Notes: generated from the letters alone by a model not told the origin. Counted from the first letter of the stretch, positions 43,196 through 54,925 are shown. The stretch is DNA of 64,000 nt from Phocoena phocoena (GCF_963924675.1 NC_089232.1:53258759-53322758), one strand, 5' to 3'. A program made the numbers and translations.

Positions 43196-44501
43196 ATGAC
43201 TGAGTGCTTCTAATTTTAGATTATTGCTATCAATCCAATCCTCCTGTGTATCAGGGTCAGATTGAATTCCACTCTCCTCCTCATCTAAATATTCATGGCT
43301 TCACTTCCCTCTCACCACGTCTCACATTCCTCACCTCAGCAATCAACTCCCCAAGTCTTCTCCACCAGACCCCACCCCCCGCCTAGCCCAGGCAGAGTGC
43401 CCACGATATCCAGGGAAGAACCTTCTGAATGCAAGCAATGGGACTTTTCTGAACCCCTGAAAATCAAATGTGATTTAAAAACATGTACAGCCACGACAAG
43501 TACCAGTTTGGTTGGACAGAGTGGTGGGGAAGGGAAGGTAAGAGGAACAGGGGAGAGATATTCTTTACCCTTTACAAAGCGTTACAGACTTAGGGATTAT
43601 GACCTTGTCCGTTTAACAAGTGAAGCAGAGGCCAGGACAAATGTCAGAGACGTATGCCATGAGCTCTGTGCTAGGGCACGGGGGAGTCCAAGTGAGAGAT
43701 TTGGGATGGGGTCTGTCAGTTGGTGAAATGGGGACCATGTGGGACGTAACGCATGCAGGCTCATCACTGACACAGGGAGCACCCTGTCTCTGCTCACCCA
43801 AAGATCTGTTCCTAGGCATCTGCATATCGCTCCCTCCTCGACAGGGCTCCACACCCAAGCTCTGCCACCTGTGCCTTCAGAGAACACAACAGGCACACAT
43901 GATACCCCCCGCCGTGGGAGAGTCAGATAAGGCCAAGGGATTGCTCACCGGCAGGTAGTTTGTGGAAATGTCTAATTGGATGGGCGAGAGGCTGGCTGAG
44001 GCCGGTTCTTACTCAGGTTCCCCTCCTCTTGCCAAGGGCAGAGGGAGGACGCTGCCTGATGGCTGCACCCCTGCAGGGCCGAGTCAGGGGCTGGGGTGAG
44101 AGCTTGGGCTAGACAGACCCTCTAAACAGCACCCAGCCTGGCTGTAACCAGCTCAGGCCCTCAACAGGGAAGCTTTCAATTTGGAGAAACTGCTGCAAAA
44201 GCTCGGGCCCAGTGAGCCCCAGCTTGGTCAGAAGAGAGGCTTAGAGCCAAACTAGAACAGCTCCGGGTTGCTTTCCCAGAAGCGTTCCTGGTCCACAAAG
44301 TCCTGAAGGCTTTGCTCCTCTGGGGACAGCTAGTAGTGACCATCAGGGGGACAACAAATATGGTGGTCAGATGAACTTCCCAGCTAACCGTGGAGCCAGG
44401 GACCAAGGAGCAGGGTTGGAAGAAGAAATTCAACTGAGCAAACAGACTGAGCACACACCATGTGCCAAGCCCTGTGACCGGGACCAAGATGTCCTATCAT
44501 G
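43196..44501. other. Unique stretch, about 1.3 kb
   Basis: No gene or repeat is recognised. Overlapping frames on both strands at 43295-43958 (63-143 codons) show no domain and cannot all be real. No splice-linked pattern is visible. Confidence 0.4.
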
Positions 44502-44617
44502 CAAGGCGGAGCCTGGGACACCCTAAGATAAAAGGCATATTAGGAAGGAAAGAGGAGGACAAGGCGGAGCCTGGGACACCCTAAGATAAAAGGCATATTA
44601 GGAAGGAAAGAGGAGGA
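44502..44617 (+). repeat. Perfect 58-bp tandem duplication
   Basis: Bases 44502-44559 and 44560-44617 are identical over all 58 positions, starting CAAGGCGGAGCCTGGGACAC and ending AAGAGGAGGA. Single-copy sequence lies on both sides. Confidence 0.95.
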
Positions 44618-44639
44618 TCTCTGCAGAGGAGCTGGGATG

Positions 44640-45000
44640 CCCATTAGCTGAGATGGCACTTGAGCTGGGTCTTGGGGAACAGACCCAGACATTGGGGAGG
44701 GCATTGCAGACAGAGGGGACAGCAAGGCAAAGGCAGAGAATGGGAGAATCACGCAGGACATTCAGGGAACAGTTGGCAGAAATGTGTGGGAGATCGAGCT
44801 GGAACAGGAGGTGGGGAGAGACCTTGGAGGGCCTTGTGGGTCCTACTAAAGTCTGGAATTTCTTTAGGGAACACGGGCATCAAAGGTTTACAGGTAGGGA
44901 ACCATGTTTAAGGAGGTGGCCGGGGATCTTGTGAAGAAAGGTAGGTGGGCAGTGGGGGGAGAATGAAAGAAGGGGAATGATGCCCTCCCCAACTTTTATA
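44640..45000 (-). mobile_element. L2 LINE 3'-region fragment
   Basis: CTTGAGCTGGGTCTTGGGGA, GGAGGGCATTGCAGACAGAG, GGACAGCAAGGCAAAGGCAG and CTTGGAGGGCCTTGTGGGTC are the inverse of the L2 3' region. The 93-codon frame is a by-product. Confidence 0.75.
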
Positions 45001-47064
45001 GACATTATTCCTCGGTCAATGGCCTTGGATTTTTAAATGACAAGGTATGGTCTTTGGTATTTTGGGCGTGACCTCTCTAAAGGTTCAGGATTCCATGGAG
45101 CTGGGACACCAGAGCAGGGTTTGGGGGCTCTGACGAGAAAGCTAGGATGGACTCTATCCTGAAGCAGGACCCAACTGTCCCTCCAGGCAGACGGCAGCAG
45201 GTAACCATTGGCACTAACTCTTCATACCCTTTGCTTCTCTGTCAGCAGCATCTAATGTCCCCTAAGTCCCACACTGCCTACTTCTGCCAGTTCTGACTAC
45301 AAAGTTTTGCTGTGTGAAGCCCAAATGGGACTTATTTCAAATGAGGAAATAAAACCACACATGACCAGAGAGTAAACAAGTAATGTGACGTACTCGGCAG
45401 GTTTTGTAACATTCATAATGGACAAAACCATTCATTCTAAAGAAGGAATCAAAAGATTTCAGCGTTTTAGTTTATTTTATTTATTCATGGATTTACTTTA
45501 GGAAACCAAAAGTGAGTTCAATACTGTCTTCCCTCAACTCCTGGGGTCATTTGCTTTAGAAACACTTAAAGGGTTTTTAGATTTTTCTGGGGGTGGGGAG
45601 GAGAAAATTCTGCAGTTGAGTCAAGTTAAAACTTCCCTAAAAGAGCCATTTTCTTTCCTATCCCCTCACCCCACTTTCTGAGCCCAGTGGCAGGTTTGGG
45701 AGGGGAACTCACTGCATTGTGCATCCCCACCTCCCGACTAGCGACTAGCGGCCAGGGTCCCCAGTGCCCCCCTTTCGGTTCTGTTCCCGTGAATGGCAGA
45801 TTCCTCTGTCCGGGTCGGGTTTCCAATCACCATAGAAACAAACTCGAGGCAGTTTCATTAATCATTTAGAGCACGAGAAGTCTAGGTCAGTCTGATTGCA
45901 GCATATAGGGTATCATCTCCCGGCCACATGGGACTCAGTCGATTTGAATTAAAAAAGATTAAGCTGCCCTGGGCTGCCTGGCCCCATCAGTTGAAGTTCT
46001 CATGTAACAGTGGTCTCTGGAGCCATATGGATTAGTGAGTGAAGCTATGCATTTATGTGGCAGGATTCAGTGAAACATTAGATGGCTGCAGGTGTCTGAA
46101 GAGAGATCACATACAGTTTTCTTTCTTTTTTTTTTTTTTTATACTTGTTGCTGTTCTTTTGAAACTGGAAACAATAACTCAGTTTTATTTCTCCAGTGAC
46201 AGTTACCACTCTTGCTGACCATGAAATGGTACATTTGTTACCCGGAGTTTATGGTTCACAACGAAATAGTCTGCCAGGAACCAGGAACGGCCGTGTCCCA
46301 TGCCTGCTCCAGGGTGGTGGGTGAGAATGCTGACATTTTTTTTTTTTTCTTCCTTTCCTAAGGGGTGGTAAGAAATGCATCAAATAAATATTGATGACGT
46401 TTTCGTTTCACTCGAATCAAGATTTATGAACCCCAGGAAATTGACTTAGAGGCGGCTACAAATCAATGTGACTCTGAAAGAGCCGTTTAGGGATCCCTCC
46501 TAAAAAAAACGCTCCCTTCCAAAGTACCCACCTTATTTATGGGCCACTTCAGGACTTCAAAGAAGTTCAGTAACTTAGGCCAGACTGTTTTATTGCTTCA
46601 TGGAGCTAAGATGTTTCGGGGGAAGATGCAGGTTACAGCGTATTAGGGAGCCTCTCTCAGGCGGTGGGCAAAAGCTTTTCGCATATTGAACTGTTGAGCT
46701 AAAGCTTCTTACACTCTGGCTTCCTACAGAATCACTCCTAAATCTTCTCCTTCGACTTGGCGCTGTCTGCAGTCCCAGGTGCTAAGCCCCAAATAGAAAG
46801 GACTTTTGTACTCTCTTCTCCGCAGCCCCCTTTCTTGGGGCAACTGCCTTGAACAAGCAAGGAGGCAGCTGGGCTGGTGGAAATCAGGGTATATAGGGTA
46901 TAGGGTTCTGCGGGGCGTTTCCACGGGCCTGCTATTCCCAGTCCGATGTTATGTTTCTCTCTTGGTGACAGTGATGGTCCTGAATGTGTTGCTGAGAATG
47001 TTAGAAGGCAGGGACCAGCCTGAAGTCTGCATCTGGTCCTTCTGCCCTCACTTAGCAGGGGCAT
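45001..47064. other. Unique stretch, about 2 kb, with a possible conserved block
   Basis: No gene or repeat is recognised apart from T-runs at 46128-46141 and 46337-46350. 45880-46560 is the most distinctive part: repeat-free and A/T-leaning with retained CpGs. Opposing frames at 46724-47216 have no domain. Confidence 0.4.
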
Positions 47065-47235
47065 CTCCGGGTGGTGGACAAGGCCGGGAGTCAGAAGACC
47101 CAGGTTCTCAGTCCAGCCGTGCCACCACCTGGCTGTGTCACCTTGGGCAGGTCATTTTGCCTCCTGGGCCTCTGTTTTCCGTCTCTGAGATAACAAACAT
47201 GACTATCCTCCTCTAGTTCTCTGATTCTATAATCC
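47065..47235 (+). repeat. MIR-like SINE
   Basis: GGGAGTCAGAAGACCCAGGT, ACCTGGCTGTGTCACCTTGG and CTGGGCCTCTGTTTTCCGTC are sense MIR landmarks. Confidence 0.82.
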
Positions 47236-47704
47236 CTTCCCATTTACTAGCACTTGATGGATTCCAAAAGAGGGGAACATCTGGCCCCAGCCTCCGGGAG
47301 CCTGTGATGGGTGGGTGGAGTCCGGGAGCATTTCAATCCAGCCCCAGTCACTCTTTCCTTCCTCTGAACCCCAGAGCACTGGCAGACAGGACTCACAGGG
47401 CCACTCAGTCCTGTCTCAATCGCCGACATCTCTGCAGGCGTCAGCCTCAGCGCTCCAAGCAGCCTGCAGCTCTGCTGGGACAGGATCTGTCCTCAGAATC
47501 CAACTCCACCTGGCAGAGGGCTGAGCCCCTAGGAGCCCTTTATCAACAAAAAAAAATGGTTTGACTGAGTGACTCTAAATAGTTCAGCCAAAGTAGTATT
47601 AAGTGCCAGAGGTTGTTCAGAGAGAAAAAAAGAACCCGGTACATAGGAAACACAGAGGTAAAGTTCCCAGGAGGAACCACCATTGGAGACCCTAGAGAGG
47701 CAGT
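47236..47704. other. Unique stretch
   Basis: Nothing recognised; overlapping short frames only. Confidence 0.3.
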
Positions 47705-47890
47705 ATAGCAAATTGATTTAGAATATCGACGAGGGTGCTTGGACTGTGGGCGTTACTTGCTAGCTGTGACTCTGAGCAAGCCGAGCCTCGTTGAGAAGGA
47801 AAAGCCTAATTTCTGGAGTCAGATGTCCTGGTACTAGTCCTGTCTCTCTGTCACTGGCTACTTGCTGCAAGCTTAGTCACGTGACTTTAT
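47705..47890 (+). repeat. Two diverged MIR-like fragments
   Basis: TTACTTGCTAGCTGTGACTC and, separately, TTTCTGGAGTCAGATGTCCT with GTCACTGGCTACTTGCTGCA each resemble MIR sense sequence. Confidence 0.5.
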
Positions 47891-48334
47891 GTGGGGAACT
47901 CTGATCCCTCCAGGATTCGGCTTCAGGAAGGAAGGACTTATACTTGCAGCCATGGGATGTGCTGCCGGCAGAAAGCCCTCAGCTGTCAGCCTCCTTGGGG
48001 ATTGTCTCAGCGGAAAAGTGATTAGCCCAAGGTCAGGCCCCTTCCTGGGGCAGCCTGTATCCAAATGAGTGATCAGCATAGGGGCCTAAAGGCCTGTCCT
48101 CCTAGTGCCAGCGTGGAACGACTCTGCAGGGCTATCCCAGAGTCACATTCCCTGGGAACTCCGCTGAGACCTTTTTTGGAACATCGCAGCTCCGCTTCTC
48201 CCTCTGCCCCATCCTGCTTCCATCCCCTCCCTGCCACAGGCGTGCAACCCCCAAAGCGCTCTCTGATACACGTCCTGCCCACCAATTGCTAAACTCCATG
48301 CCAGAGTTTGGTTCCCAGGAAACCTAGACTGTGA
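47891..48334. other. Unique stretch
   Basis: No gene or repeat is recognised. Confidence 0.3.
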
Positions 48335-48475
48335 CATTTCACAGCTCTCAGCTGCATTTCCTCATCTATAAACCTGAGGCAACGATAGTGCCTAGCCCAC
48401 AGGGCTGTGGTGCAGGTTAAGTGAGATAATCCATGTAAAGCAGTTAGCTCACTGCCTGGCATAAAGTGCCATAGG
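48335..48475 (+). repeat. MIR SINE fragment
   Basis: GCATTTCCTCATCTATAAAC, GTGAGATAATCCATGTAAAG and CAGTTAGCTCACTGCCTGGC are sense MIR. Confidence 0.85.
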
Positions 48476-48639
48476 GACTAGCTATGCATCTCCCTAACAA
48501 AAACTCCTTATTTGGAAGATGAACTTGACTCGATCTTGAAAAATGAAATATGGATCTACAGAGATGAGACAAAGGGAACGGCAGAGATACTATCCATAGT
48601 TCTCCCCTAAATATTCTTCTCTCCTTCTTCGGTGATAAT

Positions 48640-49037
48640 AGAACCCTGATTTTTAGCTTGGCACATGACCACCCAGAATAAAAACCACATTTGCTAGTTT
48701 CTCCAGAAGGTAGATGTGTCCATGTGATTAATTTCTGGCCAAGAGAATATATAAAAAGGTGGCATACGCAACTCCCACAGAGTGTCCTTAGAGACAGAAG
48801 TCTGCCCTCTGTCCTTTCTTCCTCCTTGCTGAAATGTGGATGTAATGGCTGGAGCTCCAGCAGCTACCCTGGGCCATAAGGTGGCCTTGGAAATGGCAAC
48901 CCAGGCACAGCAGAGATGGAAAGGTCTAAGTCACCCATACCAGCCCTGAAGTGCTTCCAGACTATTACAGGAGGGAAACATACCACTGTTGTCTTGGGTT
49001 TCTGTTACTTGCATCCATATCTAATCCTAACTAACAA
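48640..49037 (+). mobile_element. LTR-type interspersed repeat (same family as 6298-6722)
   Basis: AGAATAAAAACCACATTTGC, GATGTAATGGCTGGAGCTCC, CATACCAGCCCTGAAGTGCT and CTAATCCTAACTAACA follow the order of the 6.3-kb copy. Confidence 0.6.
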
Positions 49038-49152
49038 AGATGGACTTCCAAGTGGGTAAAGAGATCATAAGCAGAGACATAGAGACTCAATGTGTATGGG
49101 GCACTTGCAGGACAGCAAAGAGCCTGACCTGCCATTAATAATATAAATAATA

Positions 49153-49364
49153 GGGCTTCCCTGGTGGCACAGTGGTTGAGAGTCTGCCTGCCAATGCAGG
49201 GGACACGGGTTTGTGCCCCGGTCCGGGAGGATCCCACATGCCACGAAGCGGCTGGGCCTGTAAGCCATGGCCGCTGAGCCTGTGCGTCCGGAGCCTGTGC
49301 TCTGCAATGGGAGAGGCCACAACAGTGAGAGGCTCGCATACAGAAGAAAAAAAAAAAAAAAAAT
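49153..49364 (+). mobile_element. CHR-type SINE, short form
   Basis: A complete sense copy with an A-tail, several transitions from consensus (TCTGCCTGCCAATGCAGG). Target-site copies are not clear against the AT-rich flank. Confidence 0.92.
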
Positions 49365-49828
49365 ACTCTTGCCTAAAACCTGTATCCAGCAAACTTAACA
49401 GTGGTTCATACCTGGCTCCAGCTGCTTTCAAGACATCTCACATTTTTTAAGGTTCTTTTACTGACATTAATTGACCACCTACTATGTAATAAACACCGTG
49501 CCTTATCATGCCAGGTGCGTTTACATTCACTGCTCTCCTTTCCCACTCAAATTAGCTCTTCATCCTCATCTCCAGTTTCTGTTCTCCACCACGCTTCTGC
49601 CACCGCAAAGCCTTCCCTGATGGCTGCAAGAGTAAGCTACTTACTTACTCGTTGTCCTCTGTCACTTCCTGGGGCAGCTCCCAGGTGGACTCATGCAAGA
49701 GGCTCTTAATCAGATCTGAGTCAACCCCAGAGAGAAGGATTCTGAGAGTGCGTTCTGAAGGAGTCCACTGGTGTTAGGCCAGGAAAAAGAGGCATTCTTG
49801 GCATCCTTGGAGTGAAGTATAAGAAACT
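49365..49828. other. Mostly unique stretch
   Basis: 49440-49560 weakly resembles an inverse MIR or L2 tail (GACCACCTACTATGTAATAA). The 102-codon frame has no domain. Confidence 0.35.
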
Positions 49829-50265
49829 GTATTATTTTCCTAGGGCTGCCACAGCAAATGACCACAGACTGGGTGGCTTAAAATAACAGAAATTTATTCT
49901 CTCACAGTTCAGGAGGCTAGAAGTCCAAAATCAAGGTATCCACAGGGTTGGTTCCATGCGGATGTTCTGAAGGAGAATCTGTTCCATGCCTCTCCCCCAA
50001 TAGCCTTGGGGTTCCTTGGCTTGTAGAGGTATCATACCGATCTCCACCTCCGTCTTCACATGGCGTTCTCCCTGTGGCTCTGTCTAAATTTTCTTTTCTT
50101 ATAAGCACACCAGCAATCGTATTAGGACTCACCCTAATCCGCTATGAGCTCATCTTAACTTGATTATATCTGCAAAGACCCTATTTCCAAATAAGGTCAC
50201 ACTCACAGGTACCAGGGGTTAGGACTTCAATACTTCTTTTTAAGAGACATATTCAACCCATAACA
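49829..50265 (-). mobile_element. MaLR (MLT1/MST-like) solo LTR, antisense
   Basis: GGTGGCTTAAAATAACAGAA, TCTCACAGTTCAGGAGGCTA, TCCACCTCCGTCTTCACATG, CAAAGACCCTATTTCCAAAT and AGGGGTTAGGACTTCAATAC. On the minus strand it begins TGTTATGGGTTGAAT. No internal region is attached. Confidence 0.9.
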
Positions 50266-50269
50266 AAAA

Positions 50270-50435
50270 CCGAGCAGGGGCCCCGGAGCCAGAGAGACTA
50301 GTTTCTAACCCAGCTCAGACTCACCACTGGTAAGACCTTGGGCAACTGAAATAACTTTCTGAGCCTCAGATTCCTTCTCTATGGGAAAAAGCCTAACGCC
50401 ATGTAGGAGAGATGTTGAGAGGCTTAAATGAGAAA
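50270..50435 (+). repeat. MIR SINE fragment
   Basis: AGAGACTAGTTTCTAACCCA, CTGGTAAGACCTTGGGCAAC and CTGAGCCTCAGATTCCTTCT are sense MIR. A homopolymer A-run follows at about 50433-50450. Confidence 0.82.
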
Positions 50436-50450
50436 AAAAAAAAAAAAAAA

Positions 50451-51585
50451 GTAAAACACTCAGCTCATTGTTTGTCTCTCCCTTCTCCAGATGGATACTA
50501 GAAAGAGACGGAGGGGGCGGGGAGAGCTAAAGACACTTCCCGTCGTGGGGAAGACACAAGATGGCAGCTGCCATGTGGTCAGCAGATTAGAGTCATGGCC
50601 AAGAATTAGAACCAGCCCCACAGAGTGACATAGAGGGACCATTCAAAAGAGTGGGGCTGAGCTGCCTGAGGGAGAGTGCAGAATGTGGAACTGACTGGTT
50701 TCCTGCAGATAAAACTGGTCAGTGGATTCAGAGGAGACACTGGCCAGGTCCACGGGCACCACCGAGAAGTTAACAACTCCTCCTGGGCCCGAGGGTCCTG
50801 AGGAAAGGAGCACCGTGTCAGCACAGGGGAGAAAACCTGGGGTCCAAGGAAGACAGGCCCTGTCGGGGGAGATGAGGAAGCTGGTGCTGCCTAGAACCAG
50901 GGCGCATCTACCAGGTCAGAGGAGCCATCAGAATCACTCCCAGGCAGGTGGGGGCATTCCAGAGGGTCCTCCTCACACCTGGGAAAGAGAGAGGACCACT
51001 GCCAGGCCAGGCCCCAGAGCCTGGCTCTGCCCTCAGCGCAGCCTGGGCAGACATCCTGAGTACACATCCATGGGATGCTTCCCATGGAGCCCAGTAGGAA
51101 ATAACTAGACAGGTCCAGGGGAGGAGGTCAGATTTCTGGGAAGGTGGCGCAAGGAAGAGCGGAGACTAAGTCAGATGTCAGGCTGCATCCCTGCCTGGCC
51201 AGGTGTGCCAGGGTCAGTGAGAAAGGCCACGCCTTCTGCAGGGCTTGGACAGCAGCCTTTATTGCCGCCTTGTTCAACCTAAGCATGGCTGGGGCTTGCT
51301 CACCCTCAAAAGTCAGGCTGGACCCACACTGACCACTTTCCCCCAAATGACCCCTCGTCCCCTCCCCTGTCACGCACACTCCCCACCTTTGCTCGCAGCA
51401 CCCACGGCTGCCCCGGGGGATGGAGCCTCATGCCATCCTTGACACCCTGACTCCTTGTGGCTCTGCAGTGTCCCTCCTGAGTTCCAGGAGGATAGACACT
51501 GGGTCTGGCTCACGCTCTGTCCCCAAGAAGCAGTGCCCAGTACCAAGGCCTCTCATCTTGGGTGCTCAATACCAGTAAATGCCAC
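50451..51585. other. Unique stretch, GC-richer
   Basis: No gene is recognised. The 128-codon frame 50722-51108 is Pro/Gly/Arg-rich without a domain. 51490-51585 resembles an L2 tail (GGTGCTCAATACCAGTAAAT). Confidence 0.4.
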
Positions 51586-52066
51586 CCCACTTCCGCCCCC
51601 CCCCCGAAAGAAAAGCGATGCTGTGGACAGGGCAGAATAAGAGGGGTATTTTCCCCACAGGTTTAAATCGAGGGGAGTGGGGAGAAAAAGTAGAAGGAGG
51701 AGAAAGTGGAGAGGGAGGGGCTTGGCTGGTGGAGGTGGCTGATTTGCCCAGAGCTTTCATATCAACTCCTTCCACATCTGAGGGCGCTCAGTGACCTCTT
51801 TTGAAACACAGAGTAAAAGGTATTTTACTAAGTATAAAAGGCATAGGACTACTCGGGCCTTTTTCAGACCGCAGGCACGCGCTGCTTCGTGCTCAGCTCC
51901 TCCAGGCCGACAAGCCACTCTAGTCTTTCCAACTCCACAGGGCAGCGTCCGGCTTTGTGGGTTTACTATGAATGGTTTCCTCCTGGGTCTGTCTAACCCC
52001 CAGAGCAGGGCCACGCCTTCTCTTCATGCCTCACCTCCCCAAACACACACACAGACATGTATGTGT

Positions 52067-52070
<4 letters not shown>
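51586..52070. other. Unique stretch with a C-run
   Basis: A C homopolymer lies at about 51597-51605. The 113-codon frame 51791-52132 ends in the AC microsatellite and has no domain. Confidence 0.35.

Positions 52071-52099
<29 letters not shown>
52071..52099 (+). repeat. (AC)n microsatellite
   Basis: About 14 perfect AC units, a likely polymorphic locus. Confidence 0.95.
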
Positions 52100-52101
<2 letters not shown>

Positions 52102-52671
52102 CAAGGCTGGATACACACTTACCAGGCAATAAAGAGAACTTGATTGATTTACTACCAAACACCACAATCAACACCAATGGGCACACTGTGAGATAACGGG
52201 AGGATGTCAGCTTGAATTTCTCATCCCAGTGTCCTTTTTCAAGGGTCAGGACATTGCCTAGAAAACTGTAAGTGGACGTTGAAGATCTCAGTCAGGAGAC
52301 ACGTCCCCCCACCTCACCACACACATACGTCTCAGACCTCCCAGGCCCGGCTAGGCCAGAGTTACACAACATCTCAGGAGGCGACAAAAGACACTCAGTC
52401 TCCCTACTCCAAGCCTTTCTCTGCAGGACAACACTGTTATTGGGGTAGCATGACCTTTCTCCAGAATATTCACTTTCACTGCCCAAACTTGCCCAGGTGC
52501 CCCTATGTAGAAAAGGTTGAGAAACTTGTTCTTGGGCTCCAGGGCCTCTAGCACATGGAGCACATGGGTGTTTGAGAGACAGAGAGGGCTAGGAGGAATG
52601 ACCATGGTTTATACTCTCTTAAGGAAATCTGGAGAGTGCCAGGATAGGGCACCCATCTCCCAGAGGGGGCT
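52100..52671. other. Unique stretch
   Basis: No gene or repeat is recognised. Frames of 64-94 codons overlap on both strands. Confidence 0.35.
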
Positions 52672-53045
52672 CTTGGTTAGCATGGGCTGCTATAACAAAG
52701 TACCAGAGACTCAGGGGCTTAAACAACAGAAATGTATTTCTCCTAGCTCTGGAGGCTGGAAGTTCAAGATGAGGGTGACATTGTGGTGGGATTCTCTGTG
52801 AGAGCCTTCCTCTGAGATGCAGACAGCTGTTTTCTTCTATCTTCATAAGGCAGAGAGGGTGAGAGAAGGACCAAGCTCTCTTGTGACCCTTATAAGGGCA
52901 CTAATCCCATTCATGAGGTCCCCACCCTCATGACCTCATCTAATCCTAATCACCTGTCAGAGGGCCCATCCCCTAATACTATCAGATGCAGGGGGTAGGG
53001 TTTTAACATACAAATTTGGAAGGATACAAACATTTAGATCATATG
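52672..53045 (-). mobile_element. MaLR (MST-like) solo LTR, antisense
   Basis: ATGGGCTGCTATAACAAAGT, CAGGGGCTTAAACAACAGAA, TAGCTCTGGAGGCTGGAAGT, CTAATCCCATTCATGAGGTC and CCCACCCTCATGACCTCATC are inverse MaLR LTR landmarks in order. Confidence 0.88.
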
Positions 53046-53215
53046 AGGGGTGAAACAGCAACTCATAAGCCCCTGGATCCTATGTGCAGGCACCTGGGCA
53101 GGGAAAGCCTAGATCTCATTCCCAGGCTGGCATTCTTCATAGGCTGTGAGGGTTAGAAGTCCTCAGAGGTCATCCTAGTGTGAAAGCCCCTCTCCAGTGT
53201 CCAAGGAAGCTGGTT
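53046..53215. other. Unique stretch
   Basis: Nothing recognised. Confidence 0.3.
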
Positions 53216-53596
53216 CTCAGCTAATTCTTTTTTTTTTAATTTATTTATTTAATTTATTTATTTATGGCTGAGTTGGGTCTTTGTTGCTGTGCGTGGGCTC
53301 TCTCTAGTTGCGGCGAGTAGGGGCTACTCTTTATTGCGGTGCGTGGGCTTCTCACTGTGGTGGCTTCTCTTGTGGAGCACAGGCTCTAGGCGCGCAGTCT
53401 TCAGTAGTTGTGGCACGCAGGCTCAGTAGTTGTGGCTTGCGGGCTCTAGAGCACAGGCTTGGTAGCTGTGGCGCACGGGCTTGTTGCTCCGTGGCATGTG
53501 AGATCTTCCCGGACCAGGGTTTGAACCCATGTCCCCTGCATTGGCAGGCGGATTCTTAACCACTGTGCCACCAGGGAAGCCCCCTCAGCTAATTCT
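53216..53596 (-). mobile_element. CHR-type SINE, long form, with 13-bp target-site duplications
   Basis: The body is 53229-53583 with an ATTT-repeat tail. CTCAGCTAATTCT at 53216-53228 and 53584-53596 is exact. Confidence 0.97.
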
Positions 53597-53834
53597 CGAT
53601 CACTTCCAGGGACACAGGGTTCCTCCCTGCCCAGCAGCTGAAGTCGTGCTTCCTCCAGGTACCCCCACCCCCCTTCTCTTCTGGGAACACAAGGAGCACA
53701 ACTGGTCCACCTGCCACAAAACAAACCCCCAACCACACTCCCTAGAACATGACTGGTCAGTTTTGACCTAATTCCCCTGTGGAAGGGCCCTCAAGGCAGC
53801 ATAAGAAATTCAGAGCTCCAAAGGCTTCAAGAGA

Positions 53835-53990
53835 GAAAGTTGGAAAAGTTACTTCATCTCTGTGCCTCGGTTTCCACATACGTAAAATGGGAATAAGAAC
53901 AGAACCTAGCTCCTGGGATTGGTATGAAGCCTGCAGGAGATAACACATAGGAAGCCCAGAGCACGATGCAGGCAGTGCTGTAAGGGCCCA
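53835..53990 (+). repeat. MIR SINE fragment
   Basis: GTTACTTCATCTCTGTGCCT, CGGTTTCCACATACGTAAAA and TGGGAATAAGAACAGAACCT are sense MIR. Confidence 0.85.
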
Positions 53991-54009
53991 GTACCTGTCA
54001 GCTACCATC

Positions 54010-54180
54010 ATCCTATATGTATGTTTCAACAACATTTTTTAATGGCATCTATTCTACATTATATTCTGTAACTTGGTTTTATCCCTATATATCATTAAAT
54101 AGTCTTCAAAGCGGTTTTAATGGCTGTCATATTTCATCTCAGGAGTTATGGTAATTTATTTAATCACTCTCAGAGGGATT
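54010..54180 (-). mobile_element. L1M 3' UTR fragment
   Basis: TCTGTAACTTGGTTTTATCC, CATTAAATAGTCTTCAAAGC and TATGGTAATTTATTTAATCA are inverse L1M. Confidence 0.6.
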
Positions 54181-54369
54181 ACTTCTGTAAACTATTTTTT
54201 TTAACCCAAGCTCCTAGGTCAGAGCCACCAGGGAGGGGGGGCAGACCCCTTCAGAGCTACTGACCCTCCTGCCCCCACCCGCCTGGCATCCATTCCCCTC
54301 GGCCTGTGCCTGCCTCCCTCCTTCCTCAGCTGGAATCAATCGCCCTCCCTTCCGGCCCATCCCTTCCTG
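54181..54369. other. Pyrimidine-rich unique stretch
   Basis: Nothing recognised. Confidence 0.3.
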
Positions 54370-54520
54370 CCCCATAACACCAATCAACTAAGAAGCCACT
54401 GCTGGGTGCCCAGACCAGTGCCAGCAGTGCAGGGGAGCCCAAGAGAAGAGGGCTTGGCCTGCCTTCAAGGACCCTGTTCTCTGTCTGGGGAGGTAAAGCA
54501 TACGCAGGAAGAACTAGGGA
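54370..54520 (-). mobile_element. L2 LINE tail fragment
   Basis: AGAAGCCACTGCTGGGTGCC, then GCCTTCAAGGACCCTGTTCT and GGGGAGGTAAAGCATACGCA resemble inverse L2. Confidence 0.5.
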
Positions 54521-54825
54521 GGTGATGCCCTGAGGGAGGGATGGTCAGAAAAGCAGAGAGGATGGTTCAGTGGGAGCTGTGTTCCCTGGAGCACTGGGAA
54601 CAAGGACAAGGGGGCACGGGGGAGGGGGAAGGGAGTGTCCAAGGGAGCAAGGTGCAGCCCGACTGGCTGGGCACACAGAGTCCGGGTGGAGCAGGGAGGG
54701 GGCTGGCTGGAGGGGATAGTGCGGCAGGAGCACAGCTGTGAGCCCTTGCGGGGTCACGGTCCTGCTGGGGTCTGAGATGGAGCCGTCCTCTGCTCCACAG
54801 CTTGCCTGGGGCCGGATTGGGGGGC
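54521..54825. other. Unique GC-rich stretch
   Basis: Frames on both strands (66-107 codons) overlap and lack domains. Confidence 0.35.
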
Positions 54826-54860
54826 CCCAGCTTGGAACTAATGCCCCCGGTGGCTAGGGC

Positions 54861-54925
54861 AATCATTTCAAAATGAAGGTAATGATCCAATTAGTGGTTA
54901 TCCATCAAGTTCAGTTATCTTTCCT
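54861..54925. promoter_or_regulatory. Possible enhancer fragment: clustered homeodomain-type words
   Basis: Repeat-free sequence with AATCATTT, TAATGATCCAATTAG (54880-54894) and GGTTATCC, plus AGTTATCTTT just outside, which resembles a GATA word. TAAT/ATTA words spaced within one or two helical turns are typical of homeodomain-bound enhancers. Function is inferred from motif density only. Confidence 0.3.

Noticed and set aside
43295..43958. Overlapping 143-, 112- and 99-codon frames on both strands
   Set aside because: Mutually overlapping frames with no domain; mixed unique DNA produces these by chance.
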